Made by a program: the position numbers and the translations under genes
Source of the DNA: Parelaphostrongylus tenuis
Taxonomy: Eukaryota; Nematoda; Chromadorea; Rhabditida; Metastrongylidae
DNA: 64,000 nucleotides
Assembly: GCA_019055375.1 (NCBI GenBank)
Contig: JAHQIW010007264.1
Span: 93,460 to 157,459, forward strand
Direction of reading: 5' to 3'
The notes under the pieces: model-generated
What the model was told of the DNA's origin: nothing
Seen by the model: the letters and a program-made list of their open reading frames with translations, nothing else
Databases searched by the model: none
Shown: piece by piece, positions 35,701 through 46,800 of the stretch
How the letters are laid out: each line of letters starts with the position of its first letter
Numbering within the stretch: the first letter of the stretch is position 1

Positions 35701-38700
35701 CAAATGTTCTTGCCTCAATACCGCTTTCACAAATCCTCTGAAAGGTGCGATGCAGAGTTAACAAACAGTCAACAGTTACCATTTAGTTGTTTCATCCATA
35801 TAATTGACTGAATTCGGACAAAAAATAAAGGATGGCACCAAAACATTGGAAATTGAGGACCATTATTTGTTGCTGTTTAGGCATTTAGATACCCCAACTA
35901 TAGCTTACCAGGCTCTAAAACGTGGGAGCTGGGTACTCACGAGTAGCTTGCCAGTCTCTCTCGGAGGGCGGAAAGAGCTTATTTGTTAGAGGCGGACTCC
36001 TAAACCGCCTCCCATGTACTTCCCAGCCGCTTGATTGCAGGCTTTTCCGACTTGACTCATAGTAGAAATAGGATTTTTGTCCAGTCGGCGCTGCAGAAGC
36101 AGCGGTTGCTCTCCCTTGAAATCCACCTGCGTTCTGGAGGAAGCACACGCGCTTTTGGTCGCGGTTTTAATTCCCCTATCCCACCACATGGGGAAGCGCC
36201 ACGTGGCCCTGCGACTAACCGGCGGGATACCTCAAAGAGGAGGTCCGTGGAAGGAGTTTATATATATACATATATATATTATATATATTATATATTATAT
36301 ATATATATATATCTTGTTGAGGTGATGAAGGCTTTTAAAAGCTTTAGCTTTTAATATATATATATATCTATATATATGTAGATATATATACTCTATATAT
36401 ATTGTATGGGATAAATAAATGTATATATTTATCGTATTACATATCGGTTTTACCTATATATATATATATAGATATATATATAATATATATACCAAGATTA
36501 TAAAGATTTTATAAAAATTATTATTATTATTTTATGCTAAAATGATTATTTAAACTATGATTTATTCTTATAAAGATTTTACGACCAAAATATCTCCATT
36601 CTACAAACAATTACACCATTGGACGTAAGAAGAGGGGTCGACAAGGCGATACAATTTCGCCAAAAACTATTCACTGCCATCCAACAAAAACGTCATGCGA
36701 ATATTAGAATGGGACGAAATGGGAGTGAAAATTGACTGTCGACAATTACACCATCTTCGACTGCTGACGATATCGCTCATAACACAAACATCAGCCAAGC
36801 CGGAACGAATGTGACGATTACGATAAACACCTGTGGAAAGATTGGTCTTCAACTAATTCTAAAACGAAAACAATGTTCATGAGGAACGGATGGGTTTATA
36901 ATGCCCCCATCACGCTCAACGTGAACGACAATCTCGAATGCTGCAGTTCCGTTATCTAGGTCGTGAAATTCAACATGATGAACGACCTAGCTCCAGAGTT
37001 AAGCAGGAGAAACGAGCGGCTTGAGGGAACGTTAGAGCATCGAAGATGTAGTGAAGAGACAAAGAACATCGGACTCCGTGCCCACCTTTTCTATAGAAAT
37101 TATCCCTGCCTGACGTATGCAGCGAGAAACTTTTGTCCTACGTAAGCAGGATTGAAGAATCACTTGCCGTTATCGAACGCGCAGTCGAAAGGTCGATGTT
37201 AGGAGTATCCCGCAGTCCCGCAAATGAGAAGAAAGGATCCGAAGTTCCAACCACGTTCACGACGAAAATCAGAGACGCCGTGCTACACGTCAGGATATCG
37301 AAAATAAGGTGGGCCGGACACGTGATGCGCTTCAAACGACAAATGATGGACGAGAGCCTTTACCGACGGATTCCTCGGAAGTCAAGCGCTCTAAAGGAAG
37401 ACCACTGACCCGTTGCTCCGATTTTTTCACAAAGCGATAGAAGGAAAGATATGAGCTCAGCGAATCCAGAGCGAGGAGGAACCAAATAGCTACTCTTGCA
37501 CGCGATAGGGAAAAATTAAAGTGCTTGCTGGTACCGCTAGGATCACTCGATGGATCAACGGAGACAGGTGTACAGGTTATATAAACCGGACATAATCTAC
37601 TATAAAGTATATAGAATATGTATATATAGGGATATATCTCTATATATATATATAATATACCCTCTCTATACTTCTGTTGAATGTATTGTAATATGTATAA
37701 AACTAACATATACAGTGTATATGATAAAATATATATATATTATAAAAAGGATAAAGGATAAAGCTCTCGGCGTGATCAATCCCTGGGGATGCGCCATGCA
37801 TTCGACTTCAATTGTAACTTGGTTGAAGGTGAATGATGCATATCTGGCCTTTACAATGACTCGCGGCGGCCTCCCGCTGAACCGAGTCCAGTGCTGCTTA
37901 TCCTCCCAGAAGTCTGAGGACCTGTCTGGTAACCAATTTACCGACCCCGGAGGATGGAATGCTGGTGAGCCATGAGCGCGAGATCGAACCACTGACCCTC
38001 GGGTGTGGAGCAAGAGCAACTCTAAACCACTGCGCTACATGGCGCTCCAAATTACATATATATATTATATATATCCTCTCTCCATTAACATGCACTATCA
38101 GTGGATTGAGGGCATTTCTGAGCCCCTTTCTTCTTTATTTCTTTGGTTTTCTCTTGTTTTCTTCCTTTTCCTTCTTTCTCTATCTCTTCCTTCTCTTTCA
38201 ATCTTCCACTCTTTCTTTCTCCTCTATCTTCTTTTCTTTTGTTCTTTCTATCTTTCATTCCTTTCTTACTTTCTTCTTTGCTTATTTATTTCTTTTATCG
38301 ACTTGTTCGTTCCTTTTTCCTCCCTCTCTTTTCGCTCTATATGTAGTGGACGTCGTGGCCGAGTAATGGTGATGCTCGTCGCGGTGCGCATGAAGCCGAG
38401 CTCCACCCCCAACTCTCTTCGGCAGTCAGCAACAATGCTCTGTGGAACGCCTCAGCAAGGCTATCCTGGAGATTGCAAGGAGACTCTCTCAACCGGCATT
38501 TTACGCCGTTCAAGAAGAAGACGAAAAACGATTTGAACGCGAGAAGTACTGATCCGCACAGCAAGAAATTTCGTGATGATGGATCAAAATATATATATTA
38601 TATATATATATATATATATGATTACTCGGCAAAACTTTTGTAAAACAATTGAATCTTGTGAAGTTAATCTGAATGAAACACTTTTATATATAAAAATTAC

Positions 38701-40598
38701 GACATTCTAAAATTCTGCTATTTTTAACCGCTTTCTACGCTTTGTCATGACGTTACATATGTACTCAAGAGAACTGAGTGGTATGCAAACACATGGCCTC
38801 AGGCGAGAATCGAAATCGCGTTTTATCCATACCGCAGGCGCGTGCTACTACCACTACACCACCGAGGCACTCTTGCGACACCACTCATTCTTCACCATGT
38901 CTATGTTAGGTATCAGTCACCAGCTTATAACGCGTATATATGTAACATCATAACACTGGGAAAAAAGCAGTAAAAAATGCTAGAATTTCGGTGTACTACA
39001 TCTAACACTGGCTGTCAGCTCATCTGGATTTATAACTGGATTTATAAAGCGGAATCGCATACTCGACCAAGCCTGTTAAAGGTTGGTGGCTGATAGCTCA
39101 CATAGAGATGTTGAAGAATGAGTGGTGTCGCAAGTGTACCTCGGTGGTGTAGTGGTTAAGAACGCGTCCTCGCATAGGATGAAACGCGGGTTCGATTCCG
39201 CCTAAGGCCGAGTTTTTGCTCACCATTCAATTCTCTTGGGTAAAAGTTGTGAAACGACAGTTTCCACGAATGGCAATTTCAGCCGCCGCCACATCCATTC
39301 TGTGCGGTGCCACCGCCAATGGAGCAACCACGTCGCGATCCATTAGCCAGCCTGATGCACTGTGAACAGTGGGCAGCTCGACAGTTCGATCAGGTTTTTG
39401 AGTAACCTTGCAGTTGAGGAGTTTTTATTCCAATAAGCTTAGGTTTTACATAATGATTCATGTTTAGGCGGTACTGCCATCTCTGTTAGCGACACCGTTC
39501 CAGTATGTAGCTCGAACTGTTGTCGATCCGTTCAAACAGTTACACATGAAAATATTAACATTAGCTGGTAATTTAAACTTCCCATTGACTTTAATTTTCT
39601 ATTAACTTTTGATGCATCTTCACTTGGAGGTAACCTCAGAAACCTTTAAATAAGAGAGCGGAGTGGATTTTCTTTTTTGATTTCACTAAATTAATCTAAT
39701 CGTTAAAGTTTGAGTATGAAGACCTGGTCATGCAAAAGATTCATCTACAAAGCGGGTCAACATTGAGCTACATAGTGATCGACCTTCAACGATTTTCATA
39801 AATAAAAAGTTAAGATGAGGCGTTTGTTCGACGTTGATGAACAATTGAAATTTGCCTCAGGCATTGGATTAAATTTGTAAGATTGTAGAAGGAATTGGAA
39901 GCATATCTCGTTCAACCTCTTGCGGTGGCTTACCCATGAATCAGTTGGTTCTTTTACTTATACAGGCAAATTTATCGACTTTCCAACTTAAGATGGATAG
40001 AATCGATTACCTTAAATTGTGGTGTCGAACCTGCAACCGATCAGAAGTGTATTATATGACACCTCTAAGTGCTACACTCGTCTTGGTCTCTTCGTAGAGT
40101 GGATTGTTTGGAATTTGATTTTACTACTATCAAACGAACTCTTATCGGGCCACTATAAAGAAAGCGGGAACCAGTAGTATAGCGAATAGTTTTTAAACTT
40201 GATTATATAATCAAAATTGTGTCTAAATTAGATTGTCAAGAGCACTGAAAAAGAAATTGGGCTTAGCTACGAATGGGAGCAAAAGTAGATGACCGTGGAA
40301 GAGTGTTTTCTTAAAGATCTATAAATTCCAGCACCTTTGATGATACATTGAGAAATTTGAGTGTGTGTTTGTCCACTCAACTCTCTCATGTCACAACCAA
40401 AGCAAGCTGTTTTCAGGTGTCAACGATAAAGGTAATCGAAAGACTCTGGTGAATGGTGTGGATATCCAGAATGAAGTGACATCGTACATGGAAAAACTTG
40501 ATAGACCGATAAAAAAGGAGAAACTCAAAGACAGTGAGGGAAAAGAGCACGAGATACTCGCTAAGAAAACGGTTCGATTAGAGCTTTTTGTGCATTAA
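26575..40598 (+). CDS. Predicted intracellular protein, seven exons, in-frame stop in exon 1
   Basis: Exons: 26575-26790, 28201-28219 (19-bp microexon), 28286-28434, 31378-31503, 31579-31719, 39468-39567, 40417-40598. Phases agree at every junction. Exon 1 opens MTSSTEKDVVSRRKQF, meets TAA at 26659, and stays open to a gtgagt donor (FLPSDEIRSPFDQPLS). Exon 3 is Lys/Glu-rich (FYGRKLEEFKRKCVEKAQ). Exon 4 is acidic (NDLDILAELASSPFRPF). Exon 5 (GHYELLGNRYNTLYDLVYHL then SELPHKL) has the order of conserved features of the C-terminal half of an SH2 domain, but the N-terminal half was not found. The last exon is charged and ends LELFVH before TAA. No signal peptide or membrane span. The kinase starts 140 bp later, so this could be its N-terminal part. 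Function unknown. Confidence 0.45.
26791..28200. other. Intron; weak exon candidate at 27695
   Basis: Holds a piggyBac-like end near 27015 (cctttcacgacc). An open stretch at 27602-27835 includes DIYENDALLEIGSEDIKQF, but its splice signals are not convincing. Confidence 0.4.
28286..28434 (+). CDS. Exon: Lys/Glu-rich helical segment
   Basis: Acceptor tttcgtttag ends 28285; donor gtgagt at 28435. It encodes PTETSESKFYGRKLEEFKRK and a Lys/Ala-rich continuation ending KTCSAE. The 66-bp intron before it separates it from a 19-bp microexon (28201-28219) whose phase fits on both sides. Confidence 0.6.
28435..31377. other. 2.9-kb intron
   Basis: Contains a purine tract (29186-29290) and a piggyBac-like end at 29439 (ccctttcacgacc ... 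tttacgtgtacccg). Short open frames around 28490-28790 on both strands overlap one another and have no splice context. Confidence 0.45.
29186..29290. repeat. Polypurine tract
   Basis: About 100 bp of G/A only or nearly so (gaaaggaagagagagggagg...). Mirror-like polypurine runs can form triplex DNA. Confidence 0.85.
31378..31719 (+). CDS. Two exons: acidic segment and SH2-like C-half
   Basis: Exon 31378-31503 (acceptor gatgattcag, donor gtgagc) and exon 31579-31719 (acceptor cttattttag, donor gtaaga) flank a 75-bp intron, both in phase 0. The second reads GHYELLGNRYNTLYDLVYHL, then a Leu-rich turn. In SH2 domains a Tyr-containing strand, a Phe/Tyr-x-(T/S)-L-x-x-L-V helix and a final hydrophobic strand occur in this order. 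The essential Arg of the N-terminal half is not visible, so the assignment is tentative. Confidence 0.55.
31720..32217. other. Start of the 7.7-kb intron, nothing recognised
   Basis: About 500 bp between the SH2-like exon and the tail of RTE-C. No exon or repeat copy is supported. Confidence 0.5.
35208..35585 (-). repeat. RTE 5' leader module, copy 2
   Basis: Nearly identical to 16590-16985 apart from scattered one-base indels. It is followed by about 260 bp that also match RTE-A (16985-17262). Confidence 0.8.
35850..36255 (-). repeat. RTE 5' leader module, diverged second unit
   Basis: Repeats the order of motifs of the module at 35208-35585 (accaggctctaaa, cttgccagtctctctcgga, gtcggcgctgcagaagcagc, ggtccgtgg) with about 80 percent identity. 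The retroelement therefore carried tandem leader units about 640 bp apart. Confidence 0.7.
36256..36520. repeat. (TA)n-rich palindromic block
   Basis: Repeated tatatata runs with interruptions, capable of cruciform structure. It separates the 5' ends of RTE-C and RTE-D, which face away from each other here. Confidence 0.9.
36583..37572 (+). mobile_element. RTE-D: 5'-truncated retrotransposon copy
   Basis: Begins within the reverse transcriptase (VRRGVDKAIQF-like segment after tctccattctacaaac), then MFMRNGW, MMNDLAPELSRR (36978) and RWAGHVMRF (37305), ending near ggtgtacaggttatat. Opposite orientation to RTE-C. Many indels. Confidence 0.85.
37590..37745. repeat. AT-rich microsatellite-like block
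   Basis: Tatatata runs with short interruptions between RTE-D and a SINE-2 copy. Confidence 0.8.
37746..38046 (-). repeat. SINE-2, long copy, minus strand
   Basis: Head (minus strand) with CGCCATGTAGCGCAGTGGTT, body with ccccggaggatggaatgctg, tail with aaaggataaagctctcgg. About 300 bp. It defines the family with the copies at 52.7 and 59.2 kb. Confidence 0.8.
38125..38335. repeat. Polypyrimidine (TTTC-rich) tract
   Basis: About 210 bp made almost only of T and C. The Phe/Ser/Leu-rich open frames across it are composition artefacts. Confidence 0.9.
38344..38550 (+). repeat. SINE-3 copy
   Basis: gtcgtggccgagtaatggtg at the head is A-box-like. The body has ggctatcctggagattgcaa and ttcaagaagaagacgaaaaa. 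The same order recurs at 42.8 kb, 52.2 kb (minus) and 59.9 kb. Confidence 0.75.
38690..38945 (-). repeat. SINE-1, minus strand, half of a head-to-head pair
   Basis: Minus strand: leader matching the plus copy (GAATGAGTGGTGTCGCAAGAG), A box TGGTGTAGTGGTAGT, B box GATTTCGATTCTCGCC. It faces the copy at 39055, with their 5' leaders adjacent. Confidence 0.75.
39055..39265 (+). repeat. SINE-1, best preserved copy
   Basis: Leader ggttggtggctgatagctca, A box tggtgtagtggtta (39145), B box ggttcgattcc (39189, a perfect consensus), then tttttgctcaccattc. Parts of a cloverleaf can be drawn (5-bp acceptor stem, anticodon stem around a GCA triplet), but the T stem lacks a base and position 33 is C, so it is a tRNA-derived repeat rather than a tRNA gene. 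Confidence 0.8.
39468..39567 (+). CDS. Exon after the 7.7-kb intron
   Basis: Acceptor tcatgtttag ends 39467; donor gtaatt at 39568. It encodes AVLPSLLATPFQYVARTVVD and a hydrophobic end, phase 0 in and 1 out, which fits the exon at 40417 exactly. Confidence 0.5.
40417..40598 (+). CDS. Exon: charged segment ending in TAA
   Basis: Acceptor tgttttcag ends 40416. It completes the Gly codon begun at 39567 and reads VNDKGNRKTLVNGVDIQNEV, then a Lys/Glu-rich part, ending LELFVH and TAA at 40596. Internal donors (gtgagg at about 40532, gttcga at about 40572) would allow it to be spliced onward to the kinase, but none gives the phase required at 40740. Confidence 0.5.
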
Positions 40599-40739
40599 TG
40601 TATGATATCGCGATAATCACTTAGTGGCAAAAGTGCTTCGTTGAGAATGGAAGTTTCCACAAAGTTCACATCCATATCGCTAATTCTAAGTGATTTCTAT
40701 CCATGCTGAACATATAAATGTAAATATATGTATACTTAG

Positions 40740-40878
40740 AAAAAAAGGGAAAAGCTGTATTGTAAAATTCGATTCTATTCAGCCTACGCGAAAACCACTT
40801 CTATTGTGGACGGACTGTCCACAAGACGAGTTCTGTATTGTTGCTGATCGATCGATGGAAGTTGATCAAAATGATTTG
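40740..40878 (+). CDS. Kinase upstream exon
   Basis: Acceptor tatacttag ends 40739; donor gttcgt at 40879. It encodes SCIVKFDSIQPTRKPLLLW, DCPQDEFCIVADRS and VDQNDL, and joins in phase 0 to the Gly-loop exon, giving NDL-TVDRM just before the kinase fold as in many tyrosine kinases. An inner acceptor (ttctattcag, ending 40782) would give a phase-0 start instead. Confidence 0.65.
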
Positions 40879-43800
40879 GTTCGTCTCTGATTTGCTATAA
40901 AATACAGTAGGCGCGGTCACGAATACAGTAACCTCTGGTTTCGTATATTCTTCCCTAGTGATGGTTTGGCTTTAAAAACCCCTTAGATTTATTTAGTTAT
41001 TTTGACAGTAGACACCTTATAAATTTGCTCACAGCTTTGCCAGGCAAAATCAAATTGTCGGAATTATCTTCACGATGTTTTCTACAGTGTTTGAAATATG
41101 ATCTCCCAAAAATGGTGTTATTGGCTCGAAAATGAATGCTAACTTCTCGTCATTCCACTCAGTTTTATGGTTTGTGAAAGTGATCTGAAAATTATTTGAG
41201 AAATTAAGAACGGAACTATAAGAGTTGCATTCTGTTCGTCGTTTCTCCAAAGCAAAGGAGTTACCTTCCTTATAACACCCTAGTCGGAAAAAATAAAAAA
41301 GTATCCCTTAAAATACCTTTATACTTCATTGTTTTTCAAAACTTCGCTCAAAGTCAACACTTCTAAACAGCATATTTCAGGCCTATCATGGGGACTGTTA
41401 TGGGCACTTATACAGTACGATATACATGTTGGCCTTGCAACTTCGTCAGTTGCACAGTACCCCTCGTCTGAGCCAAATCTTCTTGGAAGAGAACGCCCTC
41501 ACATAGAGGTATCGTCGGCGAACACTTTGCACCGCGTGTAAAGTGAAAATTCACTTCACTCACTGGATATGCAATGATTTATTAGTCACTGTTTGTCCAA
41601 TGACATGATCACCAAACATCGCAGTGAATAACAGTCGATTGCTCGAGACTACTTTTTCTATTTTTTATACCTCTATATCCGATTTCTTTTGAGACCTTGC
41701 TTAAAATCAACACATCCATGTCAGGAAGTTCTCCTTTGAGAGGGATCAGCTCGGACGAGGGATATTGCACTGTATAAGTTTCCATAACATATCTCATGAA
41801 AGGCTCAAAATACTCTCTCAAGATATCCTTGAGAAAACCTTGGCTTCTGCCCACAACTGAGCAGATAAACTGAGAACCTGCTGAATTACAAGTTGCTTGA
41901 TTTCACGGCTGTCTTTCGGGCTTTCAAGAAGCCCTAGGTAAAAACTGTAAAATGAACGCCGAAGAGAAACAATAGAAGCTGTATATGCTTATGCCTGTAC
42001 ATATGTACATGCACATGCATTTGTGTATGTTCATGAATATTTTCCTCATAATACGTGACTTATGTAGGGAATTCTTCTTTCTATACATAGGACTTATTGT
42101 CAAAAATTTGATTCTTAACCTTCTTTTTACTTTCACAGCTAGACCGTTTTAGACCGTAGATCGTATGCGTCAACTGGGAAAAGGAGCATTCGGTGCAGTG
42201 TACGCTGGAGAGTTTAGGGTTAGCCTAATACTATTAAATGATTTTGGAAAAAATATGAGCAGTGCATGATACGAATGATGTAAATGAGAGTGCTAAACAA
42301 TAAATGCATGTTGATTGTTGCAGAACTGACTGACACGCATATTTATTAACACACGTGTATCTATGTGAACAGACATGCTACTTGGTCATGGAAACGTCTT
42401 TCCTTGTAGACTCGAAACGGTAACAGGGTTGCAGTGGCTGTGAAAAGTCTCCGATTGGTCTGCACCGATAAAGACCAACGACTTCCTTGGATCGCTGAAG
42501 TGGAGATGAGTCAGGTTCGTTTTCATTTTATTGTTTTTGTATTTATTTCTTCTTCATGAACATAGTACAAGCTGTGTAACAGCTAAATTTGTGCTTTTTT
42601 TGAAAAGCTTCAAGAACGATGAGAAAAGTGAAATGGAGTGCATAAGAGTGAGAGAGCAAAAAGTGAAAGAATAATGAGGAAAGACTCGAGTAAAATTGAA
42701 TTGAAAAGCTCTTTGATGATTTCAATAGACAAATTAATAGGTGATAGAGGAAGTTCTGTCGTACGAAATGAAAAATTTATTTGCCCACAAGTTAAGCTCA
42801 TACAAAAGCCAATTAATTGTTAAAGTTGGGGTGCCGTGGCCGCGTGCCTGTGATGCCCGACGCGGCACGCGTAGAGCCGAGTTCCACACCCAGCCCCAAC
42901 ACTTCCGGGTAGACAACACAGAAGCTTCTATGGAGCGCACGGCAAGGCTATCCTCGAGATCGCTAGGAGACCTAGTTGACCAGTATTCTACGTCATTCAA
43001 GAAAAAGACGAAAAACGAATCTAATGCTCGGATAGTGAGATTTACACAATAAAAATTGTGATGACCGATCGTGTAAATAAATAAATAATAAGATAAATAG
43101 TCAAAGCTGTCTTATTCTCCATCAAGACAATTCAGCCTCATATCCGACGAATAAAAATTCTGCGGCTGTTTTTCGATTCGGGGAAAGTTCAAAGGTTTCG
43201 CTCAATTTGGGGAACATTTTGGAACTTTTTACCTCTCAAAAATCTCCATCGAAGGGTATTAGGTAGTAGCATCCGGCGCGAAGTCTGGGCTCTACGGTCG
43301 ATGTTCCAAAACCCGATGCACCAAAACCTCCCATCCAAACCCTCCAGATTTACCGATAGGCCTCAAAAGTGTTGTGAATGAGCGCGCAATTTACGTTGTC
43401 CATAGTGGAAGTGGAGCAGCGGGCAATTTGCTTTCTTGGACAGTTCCATTTCGAAGGCTGGTATATCGTTCGATGCGCAAGGGAAGGAACTTTCTGATGA
43501 GCTCAGAAATGCACAAAATGCATGTGTAAAAAACTAATTTTCTCAGGCAGTGCGACAGGATTTTTTCTATAATCTATTATTTTTCTATGAGAAGTGTTGC
43601 CGAGAATCATGTCGAGCTAATAAACACGGTACAGGATTCGCACTTCCTCTCTGCTGTTCCGGTTCAGACCAATCCATTCCACGTTTGGGATAAATACATG
43701 AAAATGTATAGGTACTTACTACCATGTATATAGATTGTACCTACCATCCAAAACCAGCACTTGACTGATCGTAAAATACTTGAGAAGCAGTGTACATGCA

Positions 43801-46800
43801 GATCAGTCCCACCTTTTCTCCGTGAAGGCCAGACAAAATACTCGTCATCTGATCACCGAGAAACAATTAAGATAAGTAGAGTCGTATTATAATGGTAATG
43901 CTCTTTGAGTCCTCTCTGACAGCAAAAGCTCACTGTGCAGATTTGATCTATAACATGAACGAGTGTATACTTTGATGGGCGCACATCGATTGATTGTAAG
44001 GTTAGTGTGACAAAGAAGTGGAAGAAATATCCTTCGATTGATTCAAGATCAAAAAATTTTTCAGCAGCTCAAACATCCGAATATTGTGCGATTTTTCGGA
44101 TTCTCATTAAAAGCAGCTGAAAGTAATATCTTACTGATATTTGAGATGATGGACAAAGGCGCATTGGATTCATTCTGTCGGGTTTGTATTCTACACAATT
44201 CCATTTTCTCTGCAGTAGCTTTGTACGGAAACGCTCTATGTAAACAAGTCAACTTTTGAAATTGCCGATATTTACGCTATTTAGTAGTTAATTACTGTTT
44301 GGGAAAAGAGTCTCATCCAGAGGAATATCAACGCGGTAGCGTGCGTAGCGTGTGAACCAAATTTTATTTCTATGACGACACCCATGAAAAAGACGTTGTA
44401 AGAAGACCCTTGAGAGAAACGAGTACATTTATAAATTCAAATGATTTAGGCTTTCGAATGCTTCTTAACAGTTTTAGGAAAATTCTTTGTCCTGCAAAAA
44501 TGGTCCTTTCAAACTAACCTTTACAATAGCGAAATTGTACCGAAACTTCTCAATCTCAGTATTCAAATATTGCTCATTGTTTCATAGAACCTGTAACGCT
44601 ACTTAGTGTTAGGGGAACAACAAATGCACTGCAATAAGCTTACCTGTGAGCTTATAGAGGAAAAGTTCATTGCCGAGCAATATTCACATCGAACCCAACC
44701 TATAATTTTCAAAATAGCACGTGTGGAGAAAAGGTTACAGGCACCCTTTAGAACACACAATATCGTTGATTTAATATCTGATTTTGTGCAAACCAAGCCT
44801 TCTCGCCATCCCACCAACCCGATGATGTTAGTAAAGTGGTACCTGACTTGTCTGATATGCTCACGGCACTGATTAGATTTACTGGTACATCAAGGAAAGT
44901 TATTGAGAAGAATAAAGTGAATAGAATTACAGCTGTAATGTCATGAATGAAGTCGAACGTATTCTTCATAGATTGGTCAACATCAAATGCTATATCCTCT
45001 ATACTTTTTGTGCTCAGATCTACGTTAACTGAAACTGTAACATCGATCAACATCGCTAAGGCGTCATCTAAGAGGGTCAAATTTGTATCCACAAAGATAG
45101 TAAAAAAATGTGTAATCTCTTCAGTCGTTAAAACAATTTATGTATATAAAAAAGAACAAAGAAAAAACACTCCTCTAGTTGATTTCTCGACAGCGATCGT
45201 ACAAACATCACCTTAAGAGGCATGTGGTGAAATGTATTAGACTAGTCATCCGTCACATGCTGTTCCGTTGCTCGCTGTGGCTCGAGCGGCCATCAGCGAA
45301 TTTTTCATTCCTTCCTATAGCATACAAGACTATCCCAGTAGGTCCCCCTTTCTCTAGGAAATCACTGAGCATCATATCTTCTTCCAGAGTTTTTGTGAAG
45401 AAATCGGGCCATCGCATCGGTTTTTCATAGCGGGTGTGACATTTTGCGATAACGGTTCTAGTCCATCGGTTGTGGTAAAAACGAAGTGTGTGTTCGATAC
45501 GCTTTATCATGAATAACCTGCTGTGTAGAACGGCAGCTCCGATTTTTGATCGTTGAATTTAGTCAGAACTTTGGATTCTTCTTCTCTTTTTTGAGATACA
45601 GGATACTCCTAGCATCAACCTTCTAACTGTGCGTTACCAAGTTATCTTTGATTCTGCTTACGTAGTGACCAAGTTTCTATGGCATACCTTAAGCTAGGGG
45701 TAATCGCTAAGTAAAGGAGTTGGGCACGGGTTTGACGTTCTTTGTTTTCTTCACTACGTACTCGATGCTCTTAAAATCTCCAAAAGTCGCTAGCACCTTC
45801 GTGCACAATCCTGCAGCTGAGTGGATCATTATGATGGTTTCCTGGTCTAGGTAGAAGTAGCTGCAGCATTCGGACATATTCATTCCGCTGAGCGTGACTG
45901 GGGCATTTGAAATCAATCCGATTCTAAGAACGTGTTTTCGCTGAATTTAGTCAAAGTCCAATCTTTCCACAAGCGTTGTCGAAGTCGGTCAACTATGTTC
46001 CTCCTGCTTGATGCTTCGTTTTATAAGAGCAATGTCATCAGCAAAGCGAAGATAATGAAACTGTCAACCATCGATTTTCACTTCCATGTCGTCCTACTCT
46101 AATGTTTGTATGAGTTTCTGTAAGGTGCTAGTAAATAATTTTGGTCAGATGGCATTACCTTGTCAAACTCCTCTCTGTTCTGGCAGTATTATTGTTTAGG
46201 ATCGGTGTCAAATCATTACATAGGTTAAGAACAGTCTATGTGTACTGAGTAGATTCATCTTGGCTGCTCAGAGCTTTCATGACTGCTTCTTTTTCAACTG
46301 ACTCAAAAGCATTCTTCAAATTGATGATAGTGGGATGGAGTGATCTCTCATAGTTTTGGAGACGCTAATGAATCATGTTATCGTGTGGATTTAGTCTACA
46401 GCATTGAATTCTTTTCCAGAAACTGCATTTTCGCGTGACTGCCTTTCTTTCAGTGTTCTGTCACTTCGGTCTAGGACAACTCTAATGAACAGTGTATAGA
46501 TGATACACAATAAGCATACTGGGCAATAGTTGCCGATATTGTGACATCTTCATTTCTGAACAGTGACATGGTCTCGCTGATTTGCCATCGACTGGGAGCC
46601 TTGCAATCTGAGAGGTAACGAGTGAAGCGCCTAGCTAGTGTGCTATGAGAATTGGCAAGATTCCCTAGGTGCTTCGGTCTCATTCTATCTAAAACAGTAG
46701 TTGTTCGACTCTTCATCGACATAACAGCGCGTCGAATTTCAGAAAAGAGACCGTTGACATAAATTCATACTCTTTTGTGACATATGTCGTAAGAGGGCAG

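Larger units (their letters stand above)
32218..36255 (-). mobile_element. RTE-C: full-length retrotransposon riddled with indels
   Basis: The same family and layout as RTE-A: GGTGATAC tail at 32218, C-terminal region to about 33000, reverse transcriptase to about 33900, endonuclease to about 35040, then leader modules. The catalytic FADD site near 33029 has an extra T on the minus strand, shifting the frame. Dozens of other single-base gains and losses separate it from RTE-A, while substitutions are fewer. At 34224-34246 there is A8-G10-C5 where RTE-A (15657-15672) has ordinary sequence. It occupies the 7.7-kb intron of the intracellular-protein gene in antisense. Its 5' end carries two leader modules (separate entries). 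Confidence 0.9.

Noticed and set aside
38003..38536. 177-codon Phe/Ser/Leu-rich open frame
   Set aside because: Runs through a polypyrimidine tract and a SINE-3; composition artefact.
39139..39212. tRNA gene with GCA anticodon
   Set aside because: The head is tRNA-like with a perfect B box, but the T stem lacks a base, position 33 is not T, and several decayed copies with the same flanks exist, so it is a SINE.
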